A DNA stretch of 51,132 nucleotides. It comes from CBDBJL01 sp965206365 (GTDB lineage Bacteria > Pseudomonadota > Alphaproteobacteria > JABAAW01 > JAHZMA01). Below the pieces are notes generated by a model. That model searched no databases. It was not told the origin of the DNA and worked only from the letters and a program-made list of their open reading frames with translations. Below are positions 26,300 through 35,483 of this stretch, one piece after another (the first letter of the stretch is position 1; each line of letters opens with the position of its first letter). Made by a program: the position numbers and the translations under genes. The stretch spans positions 1-51,132 of the forward strand of contig CBDBJL010000010.1 in NCBI GenBank assembly GCA_965206365.1. Direction: 5' to 3'.

Positions 26300-27379
26300 A
26301 TGGTAATGGTTGATTGTGATGTTCATAATTTTTGGGATGATGCTGATGTTTTGTTACCATATTTGGCCCCTGTTTGGAAAGATTATTATCTTCGTGGTGA
26401 ACGAATGGGTCCGAAAGCTTTTCCTTATGCCAACCGTCCTTATTTATTGTCGGAAGGGTTTCGGCGCAAAGATATTAATCCCGAAAATATGGTTGGCTGG
26501 GTACAGGCCACTCGCCAGCATTGTGATTTCTATCATATTGATTATGCCTTACTAACTTCCGATGAACCTTTGGAAGTCTCAACATTGGCAAACCCCTATT
26601 ATGCTGCTGGTTTGGTAAGTGCTTATAATGATTGGCAAATAGATTATTGGTTTCAGCAAGATGCCCGATTTAAGGGTTCCCTTGTTATTTCTGCAACGGA
26701 TCCAGAATTGGCTGCCCAAGAGATCAGGCGTGTGGGTGGGCACCCTGATATGGTACAAGTTTTGGCATCTGAGGGCTCACAAATGCCTTTTGGCAAGCCT
26801 TTTTATCACCCAATTTACGAGGCTTGCGCCGAAATGAATTTACCTTTTGCAATTCATTTGGGTGGCCATGGTGGCATTAATGATTTGTGCATTGCCAATG
26901 GTCCGTCCACTTTTTCATGGGAAGCCCATGGTTTATTAGGGCAGGGTGCGATGACTCACCTAACTTCGATGATTGCTCATGGTGTGTTTGAAAAACATCC
27001 TGACTTAAAATTCGTTGTTCTTGAATGTGGCGTAACTTGGTTTCCAACCTTGCTTTGGCGCTTAGATGCTGATTATAAGGCCTTGAAGAAAGAAACCCCA
27101 TGGTTGAAAATGTTGCCTTCAGAATATTTCAGGCGGAATGTTCGCGTTGGCACCCAGCCTCTTGAAGAAGCCAGAAAGAAGGAACATTTATGGGCAATGT
27201 TAGAGGCAATGTATGCCAATGAAACCGTTATGTTTGCTTCTGATTTCCCCCATTGGGATTTTGATGATTTGAACAAATTACCACTTCCGCCTCATATGCG
27301 CGAGAATATTTTGGGTAAAACAGCAATGAAAACATTTACCAAATTGCCAAGACCAGATCAAGCCATGGCAGCAGAATAG
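26300..27379 (+). CDS. Amidohydrolase family (PF04909-like) metal-dependent hydrolase, copy 2
   Basis: The 359-residue paralogue of the protein at 24756 appears well over half identical by eye over the whole length. It keeps VDCDVHNFW, AIHLGGHGG, KFVVLECGVT and FASDFPHWDFDD, and the same C-terminal ending. Both copies retain the metal-site residues, so both may be active on different substrates or form a heteromer. AAGGAG lies 7 nt before the ATG. It is the last gene of the + strand unit before the terminator at 27414. Confidence 0.85.
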   Translation: MVMVDCDVHNFWDDADVLLPYLAPVWKDYYLRGERMGPKAFPYANRPYLLSEGFRRKDINPENMVGWVQATRQHCDFYHIDYALLTSDEPLEVSTLANPYYAAGLVSAYNDWQIDYWFQQDARFKGSLVISATDPELAAQEIRRVGGHPDMVQVLASEGSQMPFGKPFYHPIYEACAEMNLPFAIHLGGHGGINDLCIANGPSTFSWEAHGLLGQGAMTHLTSMIAHGVFEKHPDLKFVVLECGVTWFPTLLWRLDADYKALKKETPWLKMLPSEYFRRNVRVGTQPLEEARKKEHLWAMLEAMYANETVMFASDFPHWDFDDLNKLPLPPHMRENILGKTAMKTFTKLPRPDQAMAAE

Positions 27380-27413
27380 GGCGGCCAGAATAAGGCAACG
27401 AAAATAGGCTTAA

Positions 27414-27448
27414 AAAACCCGCACAAAAATTGTTCTTATGCGGGTTTT
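27414..27448. terminator. Bidirectional rho-independent terminator
   Basis: The stem AAAACCCGCA / TGCGGGTTTT has a 15-nt loop and gives a T-tract on either strand. It sits between the convergent amidohydrolase and acyl-CoA dehydrogenase units and can end both. Confidence 0.75.
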
Positions 27449-27472
27449 CTCAAAAGGGAGTTTTGCTGTTGA

Positions 27473-29122
27473 TCATTTTTCCGAAACAAGAAGACCGCGC
27501 GCGATAATTTCTGCTTGCATCTCGGCGGCACCTTCAAAAATATTTAAAATTCTAGCATCGCACAAAACCCGTGATATTGGAAATTCTAGCGCGTAACCAT
27601 TGCCACCATGAATTTGCAACGCATTATCTGCGACCGACCACGCTAAGCGTGCTCCTAATAATTTTGCCATTCCCGCTTCAACATCACAACGCCCACCCTG
27701 ATCCTTTTTTCGTCCAGCTTGATAAGTTAATTGTCGAATTCCCATAATTTCTACGATCATCCGTGCCAATTTGCCATAAATACGTTCAAATTGAATGATT
27801 GGTTGCTGAAATTGCCAACGCTCCTGAGCATAAGAAAAACTTAATTGCATCGCATTCATGGCCACCCCCACTGCACGCGCCGCTGTTTGAATCCGTGCAG
27901 ATTCAAAGGTTTCCATTAATTGGCGAAATCCCTTACCTTCCTCGCCACCCAATACCGCATCAGCACTTACAACAAAATTATCAAAGGCAAGTTCATATTC
28001 TTTCATACCGCGATAACCCAAAACTTTAATTTCACTACCCGTAAGCCCCGCATCAGAAAAAGGCGTCCCCTGTATTTTTTCTGCCAAAAACATGCTCAGG
28101 CCTTTATGCCCAGTTTCATTGGGGTTGGTGCGCACAAGTAAAGTCATGAGGTTCGAACGCCCGGCATGCGTAATCCAGCTTTTGCTTCCAGTCACCCTAT
28201 AACTGCCATCTGCCTGTTTCATGCCGCGGGTTTGTAACGAAGCCAAATCAGATCCGGTGTTGGGTTCGGTAAAAACCGCAACAGGCAAGATTTTACCCAT
28301 GGCAATTAACGGCAAATATTTTTCTTTTTGTGCTTGTGTGCCCGCAATATGAATCAGCTCAGCCGCAATTTCAGAACGGGTAGCAAGCGAGCCGACCCCA
28401 ATGTAGCCACGCGCCAACTCTTCGGTAACCACACACATTGCCATTTTCCCAAGCCCAACCCCACCATATTCTTCTTTAATGGTAAGCCCAAATACGCCAA
28501 GCTCACTTAATTTCGTAATCATTTCATCTGGAATTAATAGATCATCACGATGCCATCTCTCTACATTCGGCAAGGTATTTTCCTTGGTAAAACGATTAAA
28601 TTGTTCGGCAATTAAAGATAATGTTTCATCAAGACCCTTTTCCCCAAAATTTTGGTTCTCTTGGCAAAGAGTAACAATATCTTTCGCAAAAAATGCCAGC
28701 GGATAAGCAAAAAAATGTTGAATAAGATCTTCAGAGTCAAATTTATTGGCATGATGGCTGAAACCAAAATGTTCTGGGCGGATAATTTCATCTTGGCTCA
28801 TCGCGATTCCATGGCGCAATTGCGATAAATATTCGCTAAAAAAGCTCCAGGCCAACATTTTTTCCAAAGGAGAAAATTTACCTTGCCCCGCCAAATCATT
28901 TGCCCATTCTAACATGCCCGACAAAGCTTCGATATAAGCCGCAAACCAGCTAAAGCCATGGCGGATCAATTGATTTTCATGAGTGATTTTTCTACCCAAT
29001 ATTTGATTACGAAGCTCTTCGCCATAGCACTGTGCACGCAATAATGCCAATTGCAACAAATTTAACAAAGCCTTCGTTTCTAACATAATTGGATTGGGAT
29101 ATCGGTTTGCACTCATCGCCAT
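27473..29122 (-). CDS. Acyl-CoA dehydrogenase family protein
   Basis: The 549-residue FAD enzyme has an unusual helical N-terminal region of about 150 residues before the standard dehydrogenase core: VFTEPNTGSDLASLQTRG, GSKSWITHAGRSN, and the C-terminal DNALQIHGGNGYALEFPISRVLCDARILNIFEGAAEMQ. It introduces a 2,3-double bond into an acyl-CoA or a related ester. The open frame extends 25 codons upstream into the previous gene, but AGGAAA just before ATG 29122 supports that start. It is the last gene of the RidA/hydrolase/CoA-transferase/MaoC operon. Confidence 0.9.
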   Translation of the reverse strand: MAMSANRYPNPIMLETKALLNLLQLALLRAQCYGEELRNQILGRKITHENQLIRHGFSWFAAYIEALSGMLEWANDLAGQGKFSPLEKMLAWSFFSEYLSQLRHGIAMSQDEIIRPEHFGFSHHANKFDSEDLIQHFFAYPLAFFAKDIVTLCQENQNFGEKGLDETLSLIAEQFNRFTKENTLPNVERWHRDDLLIPDEMITKLSELGVFGLTIKEEYGGVGLGKMAMCVVTEELARGYIGVGSLATRSEIAAELIHIAGTQAQKEKYLPLIAMGKILPVAVFTEPNTGSDLASLQTRGMKQADGSYRVTGSKSWITHAGRSNLMTLLVRTNPNETGHKGLSMFLAEKIQGTPFSDAGLTGSEIKVLGYRGMKEYELAFDNFVVSADAVLGGEEGKGFRQLMETFESARIQTAARAVGVAMNAMQLSFSYAQERWQFQQPIIQFERIYGKLARMIVEIMGIRQLTYQAGRKKDQGGRCDVEAGMAKLLGARLAWSVADNALQIHGGNGYALEFPISRVLCDARILNIFEGAAEMQAEIIARGLLVSEK

Positions 29123-29145
29123 AGTTTCCTGATATTTCTGGTTCT

Positions 29146-29997
29146 TTAACTTGCTCTTGCACTTACTGCAATTTGCCCATCTGGCGCGCGTACCCAAATT
29201 TCAATCTGATTTTGAGCTAACATTTTGCCTTCAAATCGCATTTCTTCCCCTAAAAATAGGGGTGTGATCATTCGAAACGTAAATTTTTCTATATTCTTTC
29301 CTAACCAAATTTTTGCATAATAGCCAAGCATCATTGCACTAAGGGGGCCGTGAATTACAATGTCGGGATATTTTTCGTTCTCACGCGCATAAGTAAGATC
29401 ATAATGAATTTTATGCCCATTAAAGGTGAGTGCTGAAAAGCGAAATAGCATAACGCTATCAGGAAGCAAAGTTGCGGTAAATTCTGGTTTGGGGTCGCTT
29501 TTTGCCTCTGATTTTACAGCTGCGCGCCCCCCACCCCAACTATCCAAATAAGCAATGGTTTGGGTTTCTTCTAAAAGCAAACCTTCTAAATCTGTAAATT
29601 CACCTTTCACCTTTACCAAGTAAAATTCACCAGCACGACCCTGTTTTTTATCGATATCAATAATTTTACGCACGCGTTTAACCTGTGCCCCCCATGCTAT
29701 TGGGCGGTGTATATTCATTGTAGAGCCTACAAACATGCGTCTTTTTGCCGGCAAAGGTGGCATGAACAAACCAACTTTAGGGTGTCCATCACGCCCGATT
29801 TCTTCAGGGCGAACCCATTCTGGGTGATATAACCATTGCATGGGTAATAATAGCTGATCTTCAAGCTGCTTCGGGTCAAGCCCTAAACTATCGAATAATA
29901 ATTGAGAATTTTTGTATAAAATCTGAGCTTCGCTCTCTTGAATTTTTCCAAGATAACGAATTGCGCTTTCTAAAGAATAATGATTATGCGCCTCCAT
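29146..29997 (-). CDS. MaoC-like (HTD2-type) acyl-CoA hydratase
   Basis: The 283-residue protein has the double hot-dog layout of MaoC/HTD2-like hydratases. The N-terminal FAS1-type dehydratase half contains PMQWLYHPEWVRPEEIGRDG. The second half contains FRFSALTFNGHKIHYDLTYA, with the Asp/His pair expected for hydration, and IVIHGPLSAMML. It probably hydrates the enoyl-CoA made by the acyl-CoA dehydrogenase, as mesaconyl- or itaconyl-CoA hydratases do. ATG 29997 overlaps the end of the CoA-transferase by 14 bp; the longer frame to 30051 would overlap much more. Confidence 0.8.
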   Translation of the reverse strand: MEAHNHYSLESAIRYLGKIQESEAQILYKNSQLLFDSLGLDPKQLEDQLLLPMQWLYHPEWVRPEEIGRDGHPKVGLFMPPLPAKRRMFVGSTMNIHRPIAWGAQVKRVRKIIDIDKKQGRAGEFYLVKVKGEFTDLEGLLLEETQTIAYLDSWGGGRAAVKSEAKSDPKPEFTATLLPDSVMLFRFSALTFNGHKIHYDLTYARENEKYPDIVIHGPLSAMMLGYYAKIWLGKNIEKFTFRMITPLFLGEEMRFEGKMLAQNQIEIWVRAPDGQIAVSARAS

Positions 29998-31174
29998 GGT
30001 TATTTCCCGATTTTTTGGCAATATCAGCAAGAACCGTTTCGGTATCGGCACCTATTCGTGATGCCGAGCGCAATTTATCACGCTTAAAGGCTGAAAAAAT
30101 CAGCGGGGATCCTGCAGCTTTAATTCGCCCCACCCCTTCTTGTTCAATTTCTTGAAATAATGGATTCTTAAGCGATGCTCGTTGATCTTCATGTGCCATC
30201 TGTTGAAAAGATTGATATAATCCCCAACAAATATTTTCTGTATCAAAAATATTGGCAATTTCAGCTAGCTCTTTTTGTTGAGCCCATTGTTGCAATGGCA
30301 CCAAAATTTCATCGCGCATTTGGTAACGGTTCCCTTCAAGCGTTAAATCCAAACCCGATTTTTCTGTAATCTTTGCCATTTCATCTTGCATATTGGTAGC
30401 TTGTAACAGGGATTGCCATTGTCGTTTTGTTAATGCCACAACCATCACGCGTCTGTCATCACGCGTCTGCAAATCATGCCCAAAAGTTCCATAAATATGA
30501 TTGCCAATGGCCGGGCGATGATTGCTCGAGGTTTGCGCCTCTGCCATATAACCTAAATTAGCCACCATCGCATAAGCGGTATCGCTCAATGCCAAATTAA
30601 CGAATTGTCCTTCACCGGTGATTCTGCGGTGGCGTTCTGCTGCCAATAACCCTGTTGCCAAAGTTAGCCCAGCAACAGCATCCCATGTTGGCATCACACT
30701 ATTGATCGGAAACTTTAAGGTTTCTGGGATTCCGGTTATTAAGGGCATGCCTACAGCGCAATTTACCGTATAATCAACGGCTGTTTTCCCATCATAATGC
30801 CCGATCAGGCTTACCATAATTAAATCAGGGCGAATTTTGCGCAAAACCTCGTAAGATAGCCATTCAGGTCCGGCTAAATTCGTAAGGATAATTCCCCCAT
30901 CCTCACCAGAATGGCGTAATATCTCGGTAAATTGCATTTTCCCTGCTTCCGAGCGCAGATTCAAGGTTACGGATTTTTTGCCTTTATTAAGCCCTGTCCA
31001 ATAAAGGCTGGTGCCTTCCTTACTTAACGGCCAGCGTTGATGATCCAACCCGCCTCCTTCAGGATCAATTTTAATGATTTCTGCCCCCAATTGATGCAAT
31101 GTAAGCCCTGCAAGCGGGGCAGCAACAAAAGCCGTAAGCTCAATAATTTTCATGCCAGCAAGGATAGGATACAT
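29984..31174 (-). CDS. CaiB/BaiF (class III) CoA-transferase, copy 1
   Basis: The 396-residue protein is a formyl-CoA/carnitine-type CoA-transferase: MKIIELTAFVAAPLAGLTLHQLGAEIIKIDP at the N-terminus, LNKGKKSVTLNL, and an Asp in the expected catalytic position (MPTWDAVAG). It moves CoA between acyl groups. ATG 31174 starts 1 nt after the stop of the second CoA-transferase; a TTG 5 codons upstream is less likely. The two CoA-transferases are clearly different in sequence, so they may act on different acids or form a heterodimer. Confidence 0.88.
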   Translation of the reverse strand: MYPILAGMKIIELTAFVAAPLAGLTLHQLGAEIIKIDPEGGGLDHQRWPLSKEGTSLYWTGLNKGKKSVTLNLRSEAGKMQFTEILRHSGEDGGIILTNLAGPEWLSYEVLRKIRPDLIMVSLIGHYDGKTAVDYTVNCAVGMPLITGIPETLKFPINSVMPTWDAVAGLTLATGLLAAERHRRITGEGQFVNLALSDTAYAMVANLGYMAEAQTSSNHRPAIGNHIYGTFGHDLQTRDDRRVMVVALTKRQWQSLLQATNMQDEMAKITEKSGLDLTLEGNRYQMRDEILVPLQQWAQQKELAEIANIFDTENICWGLYQSFQQMAHEDQRASLKNPLFQEIEQEGVGRIKAAGSPLIFSAFKRDKLRSASRIGADTETVLADIAKKSGNNHGGA

Positions 31175-31175
31175 T

Positions 31176-32381
31176 CTATTGCTTTTCAATTGATTGTTTT
31201 AATTTCCAAACATCAAAATCCTGTAAAATTTCAGCATTATCCGCACCAATTTGCGAGGGGGCTATAGGCGGCAATGCTGGAGTTTTGCTAAATTTAATTG
31301 GATTGGCTACCACTTGCCAATCACGTTTCCCGGCTTCGGGGTGTTTTATTTTGATCAATGTTTCCCTGACTGCCATATGCGGATCTGCAAAAATATCTTT
31401 CGCGTTATTCACCGGACCAAATGGCACTTTGCCACCTAATAATTCAGCGAGCTCGGCGCGCGTGAGGTTTTTTGCCCACTCACTTACAATCGCGTTAATT
31501 TCTTTGGCATTTTCGCTTCGTTTCACCTTACTGGCAAAACGTGATTCAGTTTTCAATTCTTCACGCCCCATAGCGTTTAGCAAATGATGAAACAAATTAT
31601 TCTCGACAATCCCGATCGATACCCAACCATCCTTCGCCTTGAAAAGCCCGAAAGGAGCCAATAACGGATGCGCATTGCCCTCGGGTTTTGCAATCGTACC
31701 ATCATAATCATATTGATAGATGATCCGCTCACACATATTAACCATTGCATCATACATTGAAATATCAATAAATTGCCCTTCACCGGTTTGTTCCTTATGG
31801 CGTAATGCCGCCATAATCGCAAACGCCATCATTAATCCGGAAAAAATATCACCAATACCAGGCCCCACTTTCATCGGATGTTCGGCATCCAGCCCCGTAA
31901 TTCCCATTAACCCGCCCATAGCTTGCGCTACCACATCATAGGAAGGCCAATCATTATAGGGGCTTTTCCCAAAACGCGGGTCCCCAAAACCACGAATGGC
32001 AGCATAGATCAATTCTGGTTTACGTTTGGCCAATATTTCATAATCTAAACCCAAACGTTCCATAACGCCGGGACGGAAATTTTCAATCAGAATATCAGAG
32101 CTTTCCAGCAAATAGAAAAAAGCTCGACGTCCTTCCTCGGTTTTTAAGTCCAGAACCACACTTTTTTTGCCACGATTTAAGCTAACGAAATATCCGCTCC
32201 ATTGTTTTTGCGGATCATCATCACGGTAAGGCCCGATCGAACGACTAGAATCACCAATATCATTTTCAATTTTAATCACTTCTGCACCATGATCCGCAAG
32301 CATCATCGTACAATACGGACCTGAAAGCATCCGCGTTAAATCCAAAACTCGCAAAGGTGCTAAAATGCCTTCTTGCTTCAT
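31176..32381 (-). CDS. CaiB/BaiF (class III) CoA-transferase, copy 2
   Basis: The 401-residue protein has the canonical N-terminus (LRVLDLTRMLSGPYCTMMLADHGAEVIKIE), SLNRGKKSVVLDLK, and the catalytic Asp in VGPGIGDIFSG. It is more typical of the family than its neighbour. The stop is 1 nt from the start of copy 1. Upstream the alpha/beta hydrolase stop is 12 bp away. It probably activates or exchanges the acid that the rest of the operon degrades. Confidence 0.9.
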   Translation of the reverse strand: MKQEGILAPLRVLDLTRMLSGPYCTMMLADHGAEVIKIENDIGDSSRSIGPYRDDDPQKQWSGYFVSLNRGKKSVVLDLKTEEGRRAFFYLLESSDILIENFRPGVMERLGLDYEILAKRKPELIYAAIRGFGDPRFGKSPYNDWPSYDVVAQAMGGLMGITGLDAEHPMKVGPGIGDIFSGLMMAFAIMAALRHKEQTGEGQFIDISMYDAMVNMCERIIYQYDYDGTIAKPEGNAHPLLAPFGLFKAKDGWVSIGIVENNLFHHLLNAMGREELKTESRFASKVKRSENAKEINAIVSEWAKNLTRAELAELLGGKVPFGPVNNAKDIFADPHMAVRETLIKIKHPEAGKRDWQVVANPIKFSKTPALPPIAPSQIGADNAEILQDFDVWKLKQSIEKQ

Positions 32382-32393
32382 AATTATATTCCC

Positions 32394-33194
32394 TTAGTTT
32401 TTCGTGTTTATGCGCAAAAAATTTAGCAAAGCTGCATTTACCAATTCAGGTGCCTCTGCTAATGTCATATGGCGTAATTTTGGCAAAATCACCAGATTAG
32501 CGTTCGGGATTTCTACGGCAATTAATGCTGCCATCTCAGGATTATTGCCATAATCTTCATCGCCAGTGATTACCAAAGTTGGGCAATGTATCGGCTTTGG
32601 CAATGGCGCAATTTCAGCAACGCCATCCAACAAAACTTGATAATTCTCTGCGTAAATTTCTTTCTTATTCGCCAAAATCCAACTTTTTAGCAAAGCCATC
32701 AGATCTGGATTTTGGTTTCGAAAATCTTCACCAAACCATCTTTGCAAAGCCATAGTCGCAGTTGCCCCTGCCCCTTCTTCGCGTACCTGCTGAACGCGTG
32801 CTGCCACCAAAGCTTGTGCTTCTTTGCTACGACGATAGGGTGAATTTAAAATAATCAGCGCGTGCAACCGTTCTTGATGATGAAGCGCGAAATGACGCAC
32901 AATCATCCCCCCAAGTGAAAACCCAATCATTATACAGGTTTGAATTTTTAGATAGTCTAGAAGAATCATTAATTGTTGCGAAAACTGTGTTAGGCTGGGT
33001 GATTTTGGACCGGGTTTACTTTGCCCATGCCCATATAAATCATAAATTAAAATTCGATACTCACCGCTTAAAGCCGGAATTTGCCATTGCCACATATCTT
33101 GGTGCATTCCCAACCCATGAACCAAAACTAACCATGGGCGGGCATCGGTTTGCTCGGTTGCAAAGCAAATGCCTTGGTAATCTTGTTTGACCAT
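32394..33194 (-). CDS. Alpha/beta hydrolase
   Basis: The 266-residue protein has the full fold signature: oxyanion-hole HGLGMHQDMW, nucleophile elbow GFSLGG (S93), acid in GDEDYGNN (D212 or D214) and H242 (LRHMTLAEAP). Relatives open enol-lactones or cleave C-C bonds of ring-fission products (3-oxoadipate enol-lactonase type). ATG 33194 with an upstream AAGGGA is preferred; the frame extends 29 codons further but would overlap ridA. Confidence 0.85.
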   Translation of the reverse strand: MVKQDYQGICFATEQTDARPWLVLVHGLGMHQDMWQWQIPALSGEYRILIYDLYGHGQSKPGPKSPSLTQFSQQLMILLDYLKIQTCIMIGFSLGGMIVRHFALHHQERLHALIILNSPYRRSKEAQALVAARVQQVREEGAGATATMALQRWFGEDFRNQNPDLMALLKSWILANKKEIYAENYQVLLDGVAEIAPLPKPIHCPTLVITGDEDYGNNPEMAALIAVEIPNANLVILPKLRHMTLAEAPELVNAALLNFLRINTKN

Positions 33195-33234
33195 TTTAAG
33201 AATATCCCTTTTATTTCCATGATTTACGAATCTT

Positions 33235-33624
33235 TTATATTTTCGGCTTATAGGCAATAACTTCAATTTCAAGACGAACATCTAATAATAATGTTGCGAT
33301 AACCGCCGAACGCGCCGGCAATTCATCTGTAAAATATTCGCCATAAACCTGATTAAAGCCTGGGAAATCAGCCGAATCGCAAAGCCATACCATGGTTTTG
33401 ACAACATCTTGTAAATCGCAATCTGCCAATTGTAATGTTACACGAATATTTTGCAAAACTCGGTGCGTCTGTTCTTCTATTGTGGTATCCCAGCCCATAG
33501 GTTTGCCGTGTTGAAGAGGCAATTGCCCTGTTAGAAATACAAAATCACCTGCCCGAACGGCTGGTGAAAGTGATAATTTTCGTCCATTAAGAATAAGGGG
33601 TTCACCAATAATTTCTTTTCTCAC
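33235..33624 (-). CDS. RidA family (Rid/YER057c/UK114) protein
   Basis: The 129-residue protein carries the family hallmarks FVFLTGQLPL, VVKTMVWL and the substrate-binding Arg of PARSAV. RidA enzymes hydrolyse enamines/imines; some subfamilies are 2-aminomuconate deaminases in ring-cleavage pathways. The start is GTG 33624 with GGAGG about 10 nt upstream. It is the first gene of the minus-strand catabolic operon and diverges from the aldehyde dehydrogenase at 33847. Confidence 0.88.
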   Translation of the reverse strand: MRKEIIGEPLILNGRKLSLSPAVRAGDFVFLTGQLPLQHGKPMGWDTTIEEQTHRVLQNIRVTLQLADCDLQDVVKTMVWLCDSADFPGFNQVYGEYFTDELPARSAVIATLLLDVRLEIEVIAYKPKI

Positions 33625-33741
33625 CTTGCTTGCCTCCCATTATTAACCTATAAACGACGCTATTATTACACTTAATTTATATTTCTATCCATTAAATTAT
33701 CCGTTATTTTTCCAAGGAACATTTGTTTGGCGTTTTATGTC

Positions 33742-33757
33742 GAAAAAATGTTTTTTC
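33742..33757. promoter_or_regulatory. Inverted repeat in the ridA-aldehyde dehydrogenase gap
   Basis: GAAAAAATGTTTTTTC has 7-bp arms and a 2-bp centre. It sits near the middle of the 222-bp divergent spacer, so one regulator could control both the ridA operon and the dehydrogenase gene. Confidence 0.35.
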
Positions 33758-33846
33758 TATCTAAAAATCAATAATAATATCAATAAGAACTCATAGAATG
33801 CATTTAATATTCATTTTATCCTAAATGTAAGGAAAGGAAACAATTT

Positions 33847-35340
33847 ATGAGTGAACGTAAAAAATATCAAATGTATATTGATGGGGCTTGGGTTGATTCT
33901 GAGAATGGTAATTTTTTTCCAAGTGAAAATCCATCCACATGTAAACCCTGGGCATTCATTCCTGAAGCCAGTGCCTTAGATGTTGAGCGTGCTGTTCAAG
34001 CCGCACATAAGGCCTTTACCGAAGGTGAATGGCCCAGACTAATTCCGAGTGTACGGGGCAAATATCTGCGAAAATTGGCTGATTTATTGGCGGATTCTAG
34101 TGAAGAATTAGGGCGGATTGAAAGTATGGATACCGGGAAAATGTTTTCAGAAACCCGTTGGCAAGCAAAATATATTGCTGATTTTTTTCATTTTTATGCC
34201 GGCTGTGCAGATAAAATTAATGGGACAACTTTACCCGTGGATAAAGATAATATTTTTGCCATGACAACCCGTGAACCTTTGGGTGTTGTGGCTGCGATTG
34301 TACCTTGGAATTCACAATTATTTCTAACCGCTGTTAAGTTAGGCCCCGCTTTGGCAGCTGGCAATACGATCGTATTAAAGGCCTCTGAGCTAGGTTCGGC
34401 TGCAATGTTAGATTTTGCTAAGCTTGTAGAAAAAGCGGGTTTTCCCAAAGGCGTTGTTAATATTATTACCGGGCATGGCGAACCTTGTGGCAAAGCACTA
34501 ACCTCGCATCCGTTAGTGCAACGGATCAGCTTTACCGGCGGACCCAATGCAGCCAAGCATGTTATTTCTAATAGTACCAATAATTTTGCCAATATTTCAT
34601 TGGAATTGGGTGGAAAATCGCCCTTTATTGTCTTTGCAGATGCCAATATTGAAAGTGCGGTTAATGGTTCGATTGCCGGTATTTTTGGAGCAAGCGGGCA
34701 AAGTTGTGTCGCTGGATCACGTCTATATTTGCAAGAAGACATTGCCGATGAATTTTTAGAAAAAATGGTAGGGTTGGTCAAACAAATTCGTATCGGTGAC
34801 CCACTAGAAACCAATACCCAAATGGGTCCCTTATGTTCAAAAGGACAATTAGAAACTTGTGAACGTGAAGTTGCCTTTGCACAAGAACAAGGCGGTAAAG
34901 TTTTGTGCGGGGGGCAACGCCCCAAAGGATTGCCAGAAGAATTACAAGGCTATTATTATGAACCCACCATTATTGAATGTTGCGCGCAATCGCAACGTAT
35001 ATTAGATACCGAATTATTTGGTCCGGTACTTAGCGTATTAAGATTTAAAACCGAGGAAGAAGTTATCGCCTTGGCAAATGATACGGTGCACGGGCTTGCT
35101 GCCGGTATTTTCACCACAAATGGTGCCCGTTCAATGCGTGTAGCAAAAGCTGTGCGTGCCGGGATTGTCTGGGTTAATGTTTATCGAATGGTTTCACCCA
35201 TTGTTGAATTTGGTGGTTTTAAAACTTCAGGCTATGGTCGTGAAAGTGGCTTACAGGCGATGTATGATTACACCAAAGCGAAATCAATCTGGATCAATAC
35301 CTCTGATGAACCGCTCGTAAACCCATTTGTGATGCGCTAA
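33847..35340 (+). CDS. NAD(P)-dependent aldehyde dehydrogenase
   Basis: The 497-residue protein is a complete aldehyde dehydrogenase: IVPWN (N155), LELGGKSP (E253), GQSCVAGSR (nucleophile C287) and a late ELFGPVLSVL. It oxidises an aldehyde to its acid; the family includes hydroxymuconic- and aminomuconic-semialdehyde dehydrogenases. AAGGAAAGGAAAC precedes the ATG. It diverges from the ridA operon and likely serves the same pathway. Confidence 0.92.
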   Translation: MSERKKYQMYIDGAWVDSENGNFFPSENPSTCKPWAFIPEASALDVERAVQAAHKAFTEGEWPRLIPSVRGKYLRKLADLLADSSEELGRIESMDTGKMFSETRWQAKYIADFFHFYAGCADKINGTTLPVDKDNIFAMTTREPLGVVAAIVPWNSQLFLTAVKLGPALAAGNTIVLKASELGSAAMLDFAKLVEKAGFPKGVVNIITGHGEPCGKALTSHPLVQRISFTGGPNAAKHVISNSTNNFANISLELGGKSPFIVFADANIESAVNGSIAGIFGASGQSCVAGSRLYLQEDIADEFLEKMVGLVKQIRIGDPLETNTQMGPLCSKGQLETCEREVAFAQEQGGKVLCGGQRPKGLPEELQGYYYEPTIIECCAQSQRILDTELFGPVLSVLRFKTEEEVIALANDTVHGLAAGIFTTNGARSMRVAKAVRAGIVWVNVYRMVSPIVEFGGFKTSGYGRESGLQAMYDYTKAKSIWINTSDEPLVNPFVMR

Positions 35341-35369
35341 ATCGTAATGCTGAAACCCCGCCCTATATC

Positions 35370-35476
35370 TTAAGGGGGGGCAAACATCGCTTCTCGGGAT
35401 TAAGGCAAGCTTGCGATACCCCCCCTTAAAACTCCTCGCTGATTCGAGATTGCTAGCGGTGACGGTTCGTATTTTG
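35370..35476 (+). repeat. GC-rich hairpin repeat, copy A (divergent)
   Basis: TTAAGGGGGGG (35370-35380) and its perfect complement CCCCCCCTTAA (35419-35429) bracket a 38-nt loop. Inside the loop ATCGC/GCGAT form an inner stem. The tail to 35476 contains GGTGAC and TTCGTAT, like the tails of the copies at 48.4 and 50.4 kb. It fills the gap between two convergent genes and could also act as a terminator. Confidence 0.6.
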
Positions 35477-35483
35477 TAAAATA

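Noticed and set aside
34194..34925. Antisense 243-codon frame inside the aldehyde dehydrogenase gene
   Set aside because: It is a shadow of a well-supported gene with no motif or ribosome-binding site.
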